Of a stretch of DNA of 64,000 bases, positions 51,853 through 61,951 are shown piece after piece. The notes under the pieces were generated by a model. That model saw only the letters and a program-made list of their open reading frames with translations. It was not told the origin of the DNA and searched no databases. The stretch covers positions 806,001 to 870,000 of the forward strand of contig NZ_VFMN01000001.1 in assembly GCF_006715055.1 (NCBI RefSeq). The letters are read 5' to 3'. Every line of letters begins with the position of its first letter. Position 1 is the first letter of the stretch. Source of the DNA: Lapillicoccus jejuensis. GTDB taxonomy: Bacteria; Actinomycetota; Actinomycetes; Actinomycetales; Dermatophilaceae. The position numbers and the translations under genes were made by a program.

Positions 51853-54006
51853 TCAGTGCCCTCCCTGCTCGTACGGGCTCTGGGGGGTCTGCGGACCGGG
51901 CTGCTGGTGCGGGTCGACGTACGGCGCCGTCTCGCCCTCGGCGGCCGGGTGGGCCCCCGCCTGCGCGGCGTCGTCGATGCGCCGGCCGAGCTCCGGGTCG
52001 CCGGAGGCGTCCTGGGGGGCGTGGCCGTTGGCGTAGCCGTGCGAGCCGTTCGAGCCGTTGGCGCCCGGGGCGCCGACGGAGGCGAGCGCCGCCTGCTCGG
52101 CGGGCGTGAGGACCGGCGGGCGGTCGCTCAGCAGCCGGGACTCGCTGGAGAGCCAGGTCGGGCGCAGCGGCCGCTTGACGACGTTGCTGAAGATCTCGGC
52201 GAGCTCCTTGGCGTTGAGCGTCTCCTTCTCCAGCAGCTCGAGGACGAGCCGGTCGAGGACGTCGCGGTTGTCGTTGACGACGTGCCAGGCCTCGTCGTGG
52301 GCGTTCTCGACGAGCTTGCGCACCTCCTCGTCGACGATGCCGGCGATCTCCTCGGAGTAGTCGCGCTGGTGGCCCATGTCGCGGCCGAGGAAGACCTCGG
52401 AGTTGGACTGGCCGAGCTTGATCGCGCCGACCCGCTCGGACATGCCGTACTCGGTGACCATCTTGCGGGCCATCGCGGTGGCCTTCTCGATGTCGTTCGA
52501 CGCGCCGGTGGTCGGGTCGTGGAAGACCATCTCCTCGGCGACGCGGCCGCCGAGCGCGTAGGCGAGCTGGTCGAGGATCTCGTTGCGCGTGGTCGAGTAC
52601 TTGTCGTCCTGCGGCATGACCATCGTGTAGCCGAGGGCGCGGCCGCGCGGCAGGATCGTCACCTTGGTCACCGGGTCGGTGTGGTTGAGCGACGCGGCGA
52701 CGAGGGCGTGGCCGCCCTCGTGGTAGGCCGTGATCTTGCGCTCCTTGGCCGACATGATCCGGGTGCGCTTCTGCGGGCCGGCGATGACGCGGTCGATGGC
52801 CTCGTCGAGCGCCTTGTCGTCGATGACCTTGCGGCTGCTGCGCGCGGTGAGCAGCGCGGCCTCGTTGAGGACGTTGGCCAGGTCGGCGCCGGTGAAGCCG
52901 GGGGTGCGGCGGGCGACGGCGAGCAGGTCCACGTCGCCGGCCATCGGCTTGCCCTGCGCGTGCACCTCGAGGATGCGGTGGCGACCGAGCATGTCGGGGG
53001 CCTCGACGGCGATCTGGCGGTCGAAGCGGCCCGGGCGCAGCAGCGCCGGGTCGAGGATGTCGGGGCGGTTGGTCGCCGCGATGAGGATGACGTTGGTCTT
53101 GACGTCGAAGCCGTCCATCTCGACGAGCAGCTGGTTGAGCGTCTGCTCGCGCTCGTCGTGACCGCCGCCGAGCCCGGCGCCGCGGTGCCGGCCGACGGCG
53201 TCGATCTCGTCGACGAAGACGATGGCCGGCGCGTTGGCCTTGGCCTGCTCGAACAGGTCGCGGACGCGGGAGGCGCCGACCCCGACGAACATCTCGACGA
53301 AGTCCGAGCCGGAGATCGAGTAGAACGGCACCCCGGCCTCGCCGGCGACCGCACGGGCCAGCAGCGTCTTGCCGGTGCCGGGCTGGCCGTAGAGCAGCAC
53401 GCCCTTGGGGATCTTGGCGCCCACGGCGAGGAACTTCGCGGGCTCCTGGAGGAACTCCTTGATCTCCTGCAGCTCCTCGACGGCCTCGTCGCACCCGGCG
53501 ACGTCGGCGAAGGTCACCTTGGGGGTGTCCTTGGTCGCGAGCTTGGCGCGGGACTTGCCGAACTGCATGACCCGGCTCCCGCCGCCCTGCATCTGGCCCA
53601 TGAAGAACCAGAACAGACCGAGGATGAGGATGATCGGCAGGATGCTGAACAGCAGCGAGCCGAACCAGCTGGGCTCGTCGATCTGGTCGGTGTAGCCGTC
53701 GGCCGGCGCGGCCTTGTCGAGCGCCGCGACGACGTCCGCCCCGCGCGCGTCCGAGTAGAACGCGAAGACCTTGGTGGCGTCCTTGACGTCGTTGTCGCTG
53801 TACGGCGACGTCAGCGTCAGCTCCATCCGCTCGTTGTTGAGCAGGACGGCCGACTTGACCTTGCCCTCCTGGACGAGGGTGAGCGCCTTGCTCGTGTCGA
53901 TCCGCTGGTACCCGTCGCCCCCGGAGAGGTTGAGGGCCACGATGATCGCCACGACGGCGACGAGGATCCACACCAGGGGGGTGCGGACGATGCGCTTGAT
54001 GTCCAT
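51853..54006 (-). CDS. ftsH: ATP-dependent zinc metalloprotease FtsH
   Basis: Membrane-anchored AAA protease. 717 residues from ATG 54006. Two membrane helices (about 10-27 and 115-135; [20 protein letters not shown]) enclose the extracytoplasmic loop. The AAA domain has [23 protein letters not shown], Walker [20 protein letters not shown], Walker [12 protein letters not shown] and the second region of homology [26 protein letters not shown]. The zinc site is [11 protein letters not shown] with the third ligand in [12 protein letters not shown]. The C-terminal tail is long and low-complexity (about 620-717; [15 protein letters not shown]). Folate genes follow directly. Confidence 0.97.
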   Translation of the reverse strand: MDIKRIVRTPLVWILVAVVAIIVALNLSGGDGYQRIDTSKALTLVQEGKVKSAVLLNNERMELTLTSPYSDNDVKDATKVFAFYSDARGADVVAALDKAAPADGYTDQIDEPSWFGSLLFSILPIILILGLFWFFMGQMQGGGSRVMQFGKSRAKLATKDTPKVTFADVAGCDEAVEELQEIKEFLQEPAKFLAVGAKIPKGVLLYGQPGTGKTLLARAVAGEAGVPFYSISGSDFVEMFVGVGASRVRDLFEQAKANAPAIVFVDEIDAVGRHRGAGLGGGHDEREQTLNQLLVEMDGFDVKTNVILIAATNRPDILDPALLRPGRFDRQIAVEAPDMLGRHRILEVHAQGKPMAGDVDLLAVARRTPGFTGADLANVLNEAALLTARSSRKVIDDKALDEAIDRVIAGPQKRTRIMSAKERKITAYHEGGHALVAASLNHTDPVTKVTILPRGRALGYTMVMPQDDKYSTTRNEILDQLAYALGGRVAEEMVFHDPTTGASNDIEKATAMARKMVTEYGMSERVGAIKLGQSNSEVFLGRDMGHQRDYSEEIAGIVDEEVRKLVENAHDEAWHVVNDNRDVLDRLVLELLEKETLNAKELAEIFSNVVKRPLRPTWLSSESRLLSDRPPVLTPAEQAALASVGAPGANGSNGSHGYANGHAPQDASGDPELGRRIDDAAQAGAHPAAEGETAPYVDPHQQPGPQTPQSPYEQGGH

Positions 54007-54152
54007 ATCAGTGCAGGGCTACGCCCCGACCTTCCGCTCGGATCTGCTGGGATGACGATTCACGCTCAGGGGACGATTCTCGCAGGTCAACGAGCGTCGG
54101 TCTCGCCGTGTTCCGGTCCCGGCTGTGGGGGTGCTGTGCGCCGCGCCGCCCC

Positions 54153-54704
<552 letters not shown>

Positions 54705-54749
54705 GGTGCTCCTTCGGTCCAGCGTCGGTTCGGGGTGGGGAGGGCGCGG

Positions 54750-55730
54750 CTATTCAACCGGAACGAGGGCCTCGACGGACACGCAGTCCCCCGACCGCGA
54801 CGCCCGCACGTGCCCGGGCAGCTGCAGCGGGCCCTGGCCGTGCCACGAGGTGAGCAGCGCGTCGAGCGACTCGACGTGCGCCATCGACAGCTGGCCGGGG
54901 GGCGAGCCGGCCTCGACGGCGAGCAGCCGCCACAGCCGGGTCCGCAGCGCCCGCGGGACGGCGGCCAGCTGCGCGACGAGCCAGGGGCCCCGGCCGAGCC
55001 CGGCGCGCAGCGCGGCCGCCTCGTCGTCGAGGTGGTCGGCGTCCTCGCGGATCATCTCGGCGCTGCGCGCCAGCGCCGCCTTCACCCCGGGCCCCAGCTC
55101 GCGCTCGAGCTCGCCGAGCAGGGCGCGCGCCCGCACCCGGGTGAAGGAGGTGTCCTCGTTGTGCGGGTCCTGCCAGGGCACGACGCCGTACGCCGCGCAG
55201 GCGGCCTCGGTCTCGGCGCGGGTCACCCCGATGAAGGGCCGCACCAGCCGGCCGCGGCGGCGCGGCATCCCCGACAGCGAGCGCGAGCCGGAGCCGCGGG
55301 CGAGGCCGAGCAGCACCTGCTCGGCCTGGTCGTCGCGGGTGTGCCCGACGAGGATCGCGCAGGCGGCGTGCCGCTCGGCCGCGTCCTCGAGGGCGGCGTA
55401 CCGCGCCATCCGGGCCGCCTCCTCGAGACCGCCGGCGGCGCGCTCGACGGTGACCCGGACGACCTCGACGTGGGCGAGCCCGAGGGCCCGGCAGTCCGCG
55501 GCCGCCCGCTCGGCGACCTGCGCCGACCCGGGCTGCAGGCCGTGGTCGACGACGACGCCGACGGCCGGCCGCTGCGCCTTGCCCGCCTCGAAAGCGACGG
55601 CGGCGGCGAGGGCCAGCGAGTCCGGGCCGCCGGAGCAGCCGACGACGACGGTGCCGCCGACCGGCAGCAGCCCGAGCTCCCCCCGGACGGCGACCCGGGT
55701 CGCCGCGACCGCGGGCGCGGGGCCGCTCAC
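54750..55730 (-). CDS. tilS: tRNA(Ile)-lysidine synthase
   Basis: Changes C34 of the AUA-reading tRNA-Ile to lysidine. GTG 55730 overlaps the previous stop (GTGA), giving 326 residues. The PP-loop is VVVGCSGGPDSLALAAAV (about 27-44), followed by VVVDHGLQPGSAQVAERAAADC, VGHTRDDQAEQVLLGLARGSGSRSLSGM, LVRPFIGVTRAETEAACAAYGVVPWQDPHNEDTSFTRVRAR and a C-terminal domain RLWRLLAVEAGSPPGQLS. The length is normal for the short actinobacterial form. Confidence 0.95.
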   Translation of the reverse strand: MSGPAPAVAATRVAVRGELGLLPVGGTVVVGCSGGPDSLALAAAVAFEAGKAQRPAVGVVVDHGLQPGSAQVAERAAADCRALGLAHVEVVRVTVERAAGGLEEAARMARYAALEDAAERHAACAILVGHTRDDQAEQVLLGLARGSGSRSLSGMPRRRGRLVRPFIGVTRAETEAACAAYGVVPWQDPHNEDTSFTRVRARALLGELERELGPGVKAALARSAEMIREDADHLDDEAAALRAGLGRGPWLVAQLAAVPRALRTRLWRLLAVEAGSPPGQLSMAHVESLDALLTSWHGQGPLQLPGHVRASRSGDCVSVEALVPVE

Positions 55731-56827
55731 GGACCCGCCACCGGGGCCGGGCCCGCCGAGGAGCCGATGGGGGCCCGTCCGTGGACGCGCTCGACCCAGG
55801 CGCGCGGGGTGAGCACCTCGTCGGGGGTCGGCAGGGTCTGCGGGGAGGTCCACACGGCGTTGAACCCCTCGAGCCCGACGTCGGCCACCACCCCGCGCAC
55901 GAAGCGGGCGCCGTCGCGGTACTGGCGCAGCTTGGCCTCCATGCCGAGCAGGCGGCGCAGCACCTTCTCCAGCCCGGAGACGCCGTTGCGCCGGCCCTGG
56001 AAGCGGCGGCGGATGTCCTCGACGGTGGGGATGACCTGGGGGCCGACCTCGTCCATCATCACGTCGGCGTGGCCCTCGAGCAGGCTCATGACGGCGGTCA
56101 GCCGCCCGACCTCCTCGCGCTGCCGGGCGGTGAGGAACACCTCGCCGAGACCCTGGCTGCCCGAGCGGAAGGCCTCCGGCAGCCGGCGGCCGAGGTCCTG
56201 CAGCCGGGCGCTCAGCTCCTCCGGCGTCGGCGCGAGGTCGGTGGTGAGCGAGCGCGAGCGCTCGAGCAGGTGCTCGCGCAGCCACGGCACCGCGGTGAAC
56301 TGCACGCGGTGCGTCTCCTCGTGCATCGCGACCCAGCGGCGGAAGTCCTCCGGGTCGACGCCGAGGTCGCGCTCGACCTGGACGATGTTGGGGGCGACGA
56401 GCAGCAGCCGGGGCGTGCCCTCGGGCGCGAGGTCGTACTGGCCGAGGACCTTGCTGGACAGGAAGGCCAGCAGCGCCCCCGCCTCGCCGCCGGCGACCTT
56501 CCCGCCGACCGCGGTGACGACGCCGGGCGAGCCCGAGCGCCCGCCCTCGGTGACCTTCTCGATGACCGCGGCCATGAGCGAGCGCATCGAGTCGACGTTG
56601 GCGTCGACCCACCCACCGCGGTCGACGACGAGGGCCGGCGGCGCGTCACCCGGGCTGCTCAGGCCCGTGGTCCGCGCGATCGGCTCGTGGGCGGCGACGG
56701 CGGCCGCCCGCAGCGACGCGACGACCGAGGCCGCCTCGTCCCGGCTGACCCGCGGCCCGGGGGCCGCCAGCCGCCGGCCCGTGGCCTTGGCGAAGTCCCA
56801 GTCGACGTACGCGTCGCTCCCGCTCAT
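55727..56827 (-). CDS. Zincin-like metallopeptidase (DUF2342)
   Basis: 366 residues from ATG 56827. HExxH is in WVAMHEETHRVQF with the downstream Glu/His in LLEGHADVMMDEV. The N-terminus (VDWDFAKATGRRLAAPGPRVSRDEA) and LLLVAPNIVQVERDLGVDPEDFRRW are typical of the DUF2342 family, annotated as zinc-dependent metalloprotease or coenzyme F420 biosynthesis-associated protein. It has no signal peptide, so it should act in the cytoplasm. It always lies between dacB and tilS in actinobacteria as far as I recall. The peptide substrate is unknown. Confidence 0.88.
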   Translation of the reverse strand: MSGSDAYVDWDFAKATGRRLAAPGPRVSRDEAASVVASLRAAAVAAHEPIARTTGLSSPGDAPPALVVDRGGWVDANVDSMRSLMAAVIEKVTEGGRSGSPGVVTAVGGKVAGGEAGALLAFLSSKVLGQYDLAPEGTPRLLLVAPNIVQVERDLGVDPEDFRRWVAMHEETHRVQFTAVPWLREHLLERSRSLTTDLAPTPEELSARLQDLGRRLPEAFRSGSQGLGEVFLTARQREEVGRLTAVMSLLEGHADVMMDEVGPQVIPTVEDIRRRFQGRRNGVSGLEKVLRRLLGMEAKLRQYRDGARFVRGVVADVGLEGFNAVWTSPQTLPTPDEVLTPRAWVERVHGRAPIGSSAGPAPVAGP

Positions 56828-56883
56828 CCGCGGATCCCCTCTCGTGTCGCGCTCCCTGCACCTGCGGCCACCCTGTCACGGCC

Positions 56884-58305
56884 TCAGCGGCAGCCACACC
56901 CGGCGAGGGTGGTCACGACCTCGTCCAACGCCTCCTGCGCACCCGGGGTTCCGGTCGCCGACGGGACGTCGTTCGCGAGCAGCGCGAAGGTCAGCACCCG
57001 CCCGTCGGCGGTGCTCACCGTCCCGGCGAGCCCGCTCACGCCGGTGAGGGTGCCGGTCTTGCCGTGCACCACCCCCGCGCCGGCGCGGGTCGCGGGGTCG
57101 TCGTACCGGCCGGCGAGGGTGCCCGACAGGCCGCCGACGGCGAGGTCGGCGACGGTGCCGCGCAGCGACGGCAGCCGACCGGATCCGGTCGCGGCGAGGC
57201 CGAGGACGTCGCCGACGACCCGGGCCGGCACGCGGTCCTCGCGCGAGAGCCCGCTGGCGTCGACCGTGCTCACCCCGGTGGTGTCGACGCCGAGCCGGCC
57301 GAGGGTCGCCCGGACGAAGGCCGCCACCTGCGGGAAGCCCGTGCCGCCGCCCGATCGCGCGGACGCCTGCCGCGCCAGCGACTCGGTGAGGGCGTTGTCC
57401 GAGTCCCGCAGGGCCAGGGCCAGCTGGTCAGCGACCGGAGCCGAGATGACCGCGCCGAGCGCGGCGGCCCCGGCCCCGGCCCGGGCCGGCGCCGGGTCGA
57501 CGGCGACGGTGAGCCCCGCCCCCCGCAGGGCGGCGGCGAAGGCCTGCAACGACGCCGCCCCCGGGTCGGCCGGTCCCGGGCGGCCCGGCACCGCGCGCTG
57601 CGTCGACAGGCCGATCGCGGCGACCGCGCCGGTGATCCCGCTGGGCCGGTAGTCCGGCGCCCAGGTCGGCGCCGTCGTCGCCCCGGCGGCGTACGACGCG
57701 TCGAGGGCGACGGTGACGCGCGCGGTGCCGCCTGCCCGCAGCGCCGCCGCGACCTGGCGGGCGAGGTCGCCGAGACCGGCCCGGCCGGCGACCGCCGACG
57801 GGTCCCCGCGGCCCGGCGCGAGGAGCGTGTCGCCGCCGGCGACGAGGACGACCCGGTCGGGGGCGCCGCCGGCGACGGCGCGGGTGGTCAGCCGCGCCCC
57901 GGCGGGGAAGGTCGCGTCGACCGCGGCCGCCGCGAGCAGCTTGACCGTGGAGGCGGGGATGCGGGGGGTGGTCGCGTCCAGGTCGAGCAGGTGCTCCCCC
58001 GTCGCCGCGTCGCGGACGGTCGCGCCGAGCGACCCGAGCCGCGGGTCGGCCAGCCGGGCGGCGAGCGCCGCGCGCAGCCCGGCCGGGGTCGGGACGGGGG
58101 CGGTGGACGCGGCCGCCAGTGGTCCGGCGGCGTCGACCGCCCGCGGCTGGGTCACCGTCGGCGCCGGGCTGGGGCGCGGCGCGGCCACCGGGAGCGGGGC
58201 GCGGGTGAGCGGTCCGGGCACGCGGTCGGCGACGTCGAGGGCGCCGTACCCGAGCAGGACGACGGCGAGCCCGGCGGCCACCGCGGCGACGGTCCGGCCC
58301 CTCAC
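56884..58305 (-). CDS. dacB: D-alanyl-D-alanine carboxypeptidase/endopeptidase (PBP4 type)
   Basis: 473 residues from GTG 58305. An N-terminal membrane anchor or signal (about 5-25) and a Pro-rich stretch come first. The S13 penicillin-binding motifs are STVK (after RIPA), SDN (in LRDSDNALTESLA) and KTG (in VHGKTGTLTG). GATVRDAATGEHLLDLDATTPRIPASTVKLLAAAAV is the region of the active-site Ser. It trims peptidoglycan outside the membrane. It is divergent from ppa, as in M. tuberculosis. Confidence 0.94.
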   Translation of the reverse strand: MRGRTVAAVAAGLAVVLLGYGALDVADRVPGPLTRAPLPVAAPRPSPAPTVTQPRAVDAAGPLAAASTAPVPTPAGLRAALAARLADPRLGSLGATVRDAATGEHLLDLDATTPRIPASTVKLLAAAAVDATFPAGARLTTRAVAGGAPDRVVLVAGGDTLLAPGRGDPSAVAGRAGLGDLARQVAAALRAGGTARVTVALDASYAAGATTAPTWAPDYRPSGITGAVAAIGLSTQRAVPGRPGPADPGAASLQAFAAALRGAGLTVAVDPAPARAGAGAAALGAVISAPVADQLALALRDSDNALTESLARQASARSGGGTGFPQVAAFVRATLGRLGVDTTGVSTVDASGLSREDRVPARVVGDVLGLAATGSGRLPSLRGTVADLAVGGLSGTLAGRYDDPATRAGAGVVHGKTGTLTGVSGLAGTVSTADGRVLTFALLANDVPSATGTPGAQEALDEVVTTLAGCGCR

Positions 58306-58463
58306 CGCCCCCTCCTCGCCACGTGCCCGCCCTCCCCGCTTTGTGACCGACCCCCCGGGTGCGGGAGGATCGACCCGCTCGTCCGGGCCCGTCGGCCGCC
58401 CGAGCCTAGGTCATCGTCCGGCGCGCCATCCGGGGCGCGCGCCACCACCCGCCAAGGGGAGCC

Positions 58464-58988
58464 ATGGAGTTCTACATCACCGTCGAGATCCCGAAGGGCG
58501 CTCGCAACAAGTACGAGGTCGACCACGTCACCGGGCGGATCCGCCTCGACCGGCTGCTCTTCACCTCGATGACCTACCCGGCCGACTACGGCTACATCGA
58601 GGACAGCCTGGGCGAGGACTCCGACCCGCTCGACGCCCTCGTCCTGCTCGACGAGCCGACCTTCCCGGGCTGCCAGGTGCTCGTGCGGCCGATCGGCATG
58701 TTCCACATGCGCGACGAGGCCGGCGGCGACGACAAGATCATCTGCGTCCCGGCCGCGGACCCGCGCCAGCAGCACATCAGCGAGCTGGACCACATCAGCG
58801 AGTTCGACCGGCTCGAGATCCAGCACTTCTTCGAGACCTACAAGGACCTCGAGCCCGGCAAGTCCGTCGAGGGCGCGCACTGGGCGGGCCGCGAGGGCGC
58901 CGAGCAGTGCGTCCAGGAGGCCTTCGCCCGCGCCCGCGAGACCGGCTTCACCACCAACCGCTGGCCCGGGCCGACGCCGAGCCACTGA
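58464..58988 (+). CDS. ppa: Inorganic pyrophosphatase
   Basis: Hydrolyses pyrophosphate. 174 residues from ATG 58464 with AAGGGGAG in front. Family I signature residues: [60 protein letters not shown] (the DxDPxD metal site), [18 protein letters not shown] and [22 protein letters not shown] -10-like TAGGTC lies at 58407-58412, giving a leader of about 45 bases. Confidence 0.98.
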   Translation: MEFYITVEIPKGARNKYEVDHVTGRIRLDRLLFTSMTYPADYGYIEDSLGEDSDPLDALVLLDEPTFPGCQVLVRPIGMFHMRDEAGGDDKIICVPAADPRQQHISELDHISEFDRLEIQHFFETYKDLEPGKSVEGAHWAGREGAEQCVQEAFARARETGFTTNRWPGPTPSH

Positions 58989-59019
58989 CGTCGGGCGGGC
59001 GAGCGCCCGCACCCCCGCG

Positions 59020-59061
59020 ACGGCGGGCGAGACGACGCCGTACGGCGTCCTCGCCCGCCGT
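59020..59061 (+). terminator. Bulged hairpin after ppa containing the GTAC palindrome
   Basis: Arms 59020-59031 (ACGGCGGGCGAG) and 59050-59061 are exact complements, enclosing the 16-bp palindrome GACGCCGTACGGCGTC (59034-59049) with a 2-base bulge. The whole forms a hairpin of about 20 bp, 32 bases after the ppa stop. It could terminate ppa; the next gene has its own -10-like TATCGT at 59062-59067. Confidence 0.6.
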
Positions 59062-59073
59062 TATCGTCCCCCC

Positions 59074-59979
59074 ATGACCGTGCGCCGCCCCACCCGCCCG
59101 ACCCGCCCGGCCGCCCTGCGCGCCGTGCTCGCCCTCGCCCTCGCCGCCGGCCTCGCGGCCTGCGGCGCCCCCCGCGACAGCTCGTCCGGCACCGCGGGCG
59201 GCGCGTCGGCGGGGGCCACCGGGTCCGCCGCCTGCGACAAGGCCTCGCTGCGGACCGTCACCGCGGGCACGCTGACCGTGGCCACCGACAAGCCGGTCTA
59301 CGAGCCGTGGTTCTCCGGCGACGACCCGACCAACGGCAAGGGCTTCGAGTCCGCGGTCGCCTACGCCGTCGCGGCGAAGCTGGGCTACGACAAGGCCGAG
59401 GTGACGTGGACCCGGGTGCCCTTCGACTCGGTCGTCACCCCGGGCACCAAGGCCTTCGACCTCGACTTCAACGAGTTCTCGATCACCGACGAGCGCAAGA
59501 AGGCCGTCGACTTCTCCAGCGGTTACTACGACGTGAGGCAGGCCGTCGTCACCTACCAGGGCAGCCCGATCGCCGGCGCGACGAGCGTCGCGGCGCTGGC
59601 GTCGTCCCGGCTCGGGGCGCAGGTCGGCACGACGTCCCTGACGGCGATCACCGACCAGGTGAAGCCGAGCAGCGCGCCGATGGTCTACAACACGAACGAC
59701 CTCGCCGTGCAGGCGCTGAAGAACAAGCAGATCGACGGGCTGGTCGTCGACCTGCCGACGGCGTTCTACGTCGTCTCCGCCCAGCTCGACGGCGGCGTCA
59801 TCGTCGGCCAGCTGCCCGCGGCGGGCGGCACCCCCGAGCAGTTCGGCGCGGTCCTGGCCAAGGGCTCGCCGCTCACGGCCTGCGTCTCCTCCGCCGTGGA
59901 CGCGCTGCGCGCCGACGGCACGCTGGGCAGGCTCGAGACGCAGTGGCTCGCCGGCCAGGGCGCGCCCGAGCTGAAGTGA
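59074..59979 (+). CDS. Amino-acid ABC transporter substrate-binding lipoprotein
   Basis: 301 residues from ATG 59074. The lipobox is LAAC with Cys30, followed by a Gly/Ser/Thr spacer. SBP_bac_3 features: LTVATDKPVYEPWFSGDDPTNGKGFESAVAYAVAAKLGYD, WTRVPFDSVVTPGTKAFDLDFNEFSITDERKKAVDFSSGYYDVRQAVV, LGAQVGTTSLTAI and IDGLVVDLPTAFYV. The ligand is a polar or acidic amino acid by family; I cannot say which. First gene of the three-gene transporter, probably leaderless. Confidence 0.93.
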   Translation: MTVRRPTRPTRPAALRAVLALALAAGLAACGAPRDSSSGTAGGASAGATGSAACDKASLRTVTAGTLTVATDKPVYEPWFSGDDPTNGKGFESAVAYAVAAKLGYDKAEVTWTRVPFDSVVTPGTKAFDLDFNEFSITDERKKAVDFSSGYYDVRQAVVTYQGSPIAGATSVAALASSRLGAQVGTTSLTAITDQVKPSSAPMVYNTNDLAVQALKNKQIDGLVVDLPTAFYVVSAQLDGGVIVGQLPAAGGTPEQFGAVLAKGSPLTACVSSAVDALRADGTLGRLETQWLAGQGAPELK

Positions 59980-59986
59980 CCCCGGC

Positions 59987-60880
59987 GTGAGCACGAGCAC
60001 CTCCACCGACCGCTCCGCCGCTCCCCCGCCCGGAGCGGGCTGGACCCCGTCGCCGGTGGAGCGGGAGCGGGCGGCGTACCGGTCCGCGCGGGCCCGGCGC
60101 TCCCTCCTCGCCTCGACGGGCAGCACGGTCGTCGTGCTCGTCGTCGCCGCCGTGCTGCTCGTCACCTCCCCCGGGTGGCCCCGGGTGCGCGACACGTGGT
60201 TCTCCTGGGACAAGGCCGTGGAGTCCTTCCCCGCCGTCCTCGACGGGCTGTGGCTCAACATCCGGCTCATGGTCGTCTGCGCGGTCGCCATCGTCGTCCT
60301 CGGCCTGACCCTCGCCGTCCTGCGGACCCTGCGCGGCGCGGTCTTCGCCCCGCTGCGGATCTTCGCGACGGTGTACGTCGACCTGTTCCGCGGCCTGCCC
60401 CTGCTGCTCGTCCTGCTCCTGCTCGGCTTCGGCGCCCCGGCGCTCGACCTCACCGGCCTGCCGACCTCCGTCCTCTTCTGGGGCGCGACCTCGCTCGTGC
60501 TGTCCTACTCCGCCTACGTCGCCGAGGTCTTCCGGGCCGGTATCGAGACCGTCCACCCCTCGCAGCGGGCGGCGGCGCGCGCCCTCGGCCTGACCTACGC
60601 CCAGTCGCTGCGCTTCGTCGTCCTGCCGCAGGCCGTGCGGCGGGTCGTCCCGGCCCTGATGAACGACCTGGTCTCCCTGCAGAAGGACTCGGGTCTCGTC
60701 TCGGTGCTCGGCATCACCGACGCGATCCGCGCGGCCCAGATCTCGACGGCCGAGGACTTCAACTACACCCCGTACGTCGTCGCCGGCGTCGTCTTCGTCG
60801 CCCTCACCATCCCCATGGCCCGGGTCGCCGACCGCGTCTCCCGGCGCCGGGGCCAGGGACCGGTCGGGGGGCACCTGTGA
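59987..60880 (+). CDS. Amino-acid ABC transporter permease
   Basis: 297 residues from GTG 59987, 7 bases after the previous stop. Hydrophilic N-terminus (about 40 residues), then a first helix (STVVVLVVAAVLLVTSPGWP), and the HisM/GltJ-type permease core with GLWLNIRLMVVCAVAIVVLGLTLAVLR, YVDLFRGLPLLLVLLLL and the EAA loop HPSQRAAARALGLTYAQSLRFVVLPQAVRRVVPALMNDLVSLQKDSGLVS. One permease gene only, so a homodimer is likely. The next gene overlaps by 4 bases. Confidence 0.94.
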   Translation: MSTSTSTDRSAAPPPGAGWTPSPVERERAAYRSARARRSLLASTGSTVVVLVVAAVLLVTSPGWPRVRDTWFSWDKAVESFPAVLDGLWLNIRLMVVCAVAIVVLGLTLAVLRTLRGAVFAPLRIFATVYVDLFRGLPLLLVLLLLGFGAPALDLTGLPTSVLFWGATSLVLSYSAYVAEVFRAGIETVHPSQRAAARALGLTYAQSLRFVVLPQAVRRVVPALMNDLVSLQKDSGLVSVLGITDAIRAAQISTAEDFNYTPYVVAGVVFVALTIPMARVADRVSRRRGQGPVGGHL

Positions 60881-61650
60881 CCGCCGTCCCGGTGCCGGTG
60901 GATCCGGAGCCGCTCGCCCCGCCGGTCCTCGCCGTCGAGCACCTGCGCAAGGCGTACGGCGACCTCGTGGTCCTCGCCGACGTCGACCTCGAGGTCCGGC
61001 GCGGCGAGTGCGTCGTGCTCATCGGCGCCTCGGGGTCGGGCAAGTCGACCCTGCTGCGCTGCGTCGACCTGCTCGAGCAGGTCGACGACGGGGTGGTGCG
61101 GCTGGAGGGCCAGGACGTCACCGACCCGCGGGTCGACGCGGACGCGGTGCGGGCCCGGCTGGGGATCGTCTTCCAGGGCTACAACCTCTTCCCGCACCTC
61201 AGCGTCCTGGACAACCTCACCCTCGCCCCGGTGCGGGTGCACAAGGTGGCGCGCGACGAAGCCCGGGACCGGGCGCTCGAGGCGCTCGACCGGGTCGGTC
61301 TGCGCGAGAAGGCCGGGGCCCGTCCCGACGACCTGTCCGGGGGCCAGCAGCAGCGGGTGGCCATCGCGCGCGCCCTGGTCACCGACCCCGTCGTCCTGCT
61401 CCTCGACGAGGTCACCTCGGCGCTCGACCCCGAGCTGGTGGGGGAGGTCCTCGACCTGCTGCGCGAGCTCCAGGCCGACGGGACGACGATGCTCGTCAAC
61501 ACGCACGAGATGGGGTTCGCCCGTCAGGTCGCCGACCGGGTGTGCTTCCTCGGCGCCGGCCGGATCCTCGAGCAGGGCCCGGCCGCGCAGGTCATCGACG
61601 ACCCGCAGGAGGAGCCGACCCGCCGCTTCCTCGCCCGGCTGCACGGCTGA
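60877..61650 (+). CDS. Amino-acid ABC transporter ATP-binding protein
   Basis: 257 residues from GTG 60877 (GTGA overlap). Walker A LIGASGSGKSTLLRCVDLLE, Q-loop GIVFQGYNLFPHLSVLDN, signature DLSGGQQQRVAIARAL, Walker B VVLLLDEVTSALDPELV and H-loop LVNTHEMGFARQVADRV place it in the GlnQ/HisP group. The Q-loop carries FQGYNLFPH instead of the usual FQHFNLFPH, a variation seen in actinobacteria. It completes the transporter. Confidence 0.95.
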   Translation: MTAVPVPVDPEPLAPPVLAVEHLRKAYGDLVVLADVDLEVRRGECVVLIGASGSGKSTLLRCVDLLEQVDDGVVRLEGQDVTDPRVDADAVRARLGIVFQGYNLFPHLSVLDNLTLAPVRVHKVARDEARDRALEALDRVGLREKAGARPDDLSGGQQQRVAIARALVTDPVVLLLDEVTSALDPELVGEVLDLLRELQADGTTMLVNTHEMGFARQVADRVCFLGAGRILEQGPAAQVIDDPQEEPTRRFLARLHG

Positions 61651-61951
61651 CGTCCGGACGCGTCCGCGCGGCCCTCCCCGGGTGGGGGAGCAGAGAGGGC
61701 CGCGCAGAACAGGATCACCGCTCGTCCGCGGGGGGAGGGGGACGACGGTGCCGGCGGTCGGGGGGAGAGCCGACCCGGGGGGCGAGGCCTCCAGCGCCTC
61801 GCTCGCAAGATGATTGTGCCCTAGGTAAGTGCGGGAGGGCAAGTACCTTCCGCAACGACATTGTCGGCGAACGGACGACCGACGACGGATCGCCGTCCGT
61901 GGTCCGGGAGGAGGGGGCCAGGCCCCCCGCCCCCACCGCGGGATCACGGGG
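61651..61951. terminator. Convergent intergenic region with hairpin at 61666-61705
   Basis: Arms 61666-61676 (GCGCGGCCCTC) and 61695-61705 are exact complements with an 18-base loop, 15 bases after the transporter operon: a likely terminator. The remaining 240 bases include a rather AT-rich stretch (about 61800-61870; GATGATTGTGCCCTAGGTAAG) and a hairpin-prone G/C run near the NlpC/P60 stop. No coding sequence is supported. Confidence 0.55.

Noticed and set aside
52916-53354. FtsH zinc motif reads HEGGH instead of HEAGH
   Set aside because: HEGGH still supplies both His and the Glu and is, as far as I recall, common in actinobacterial FtsH, so it is not treated as unusual.
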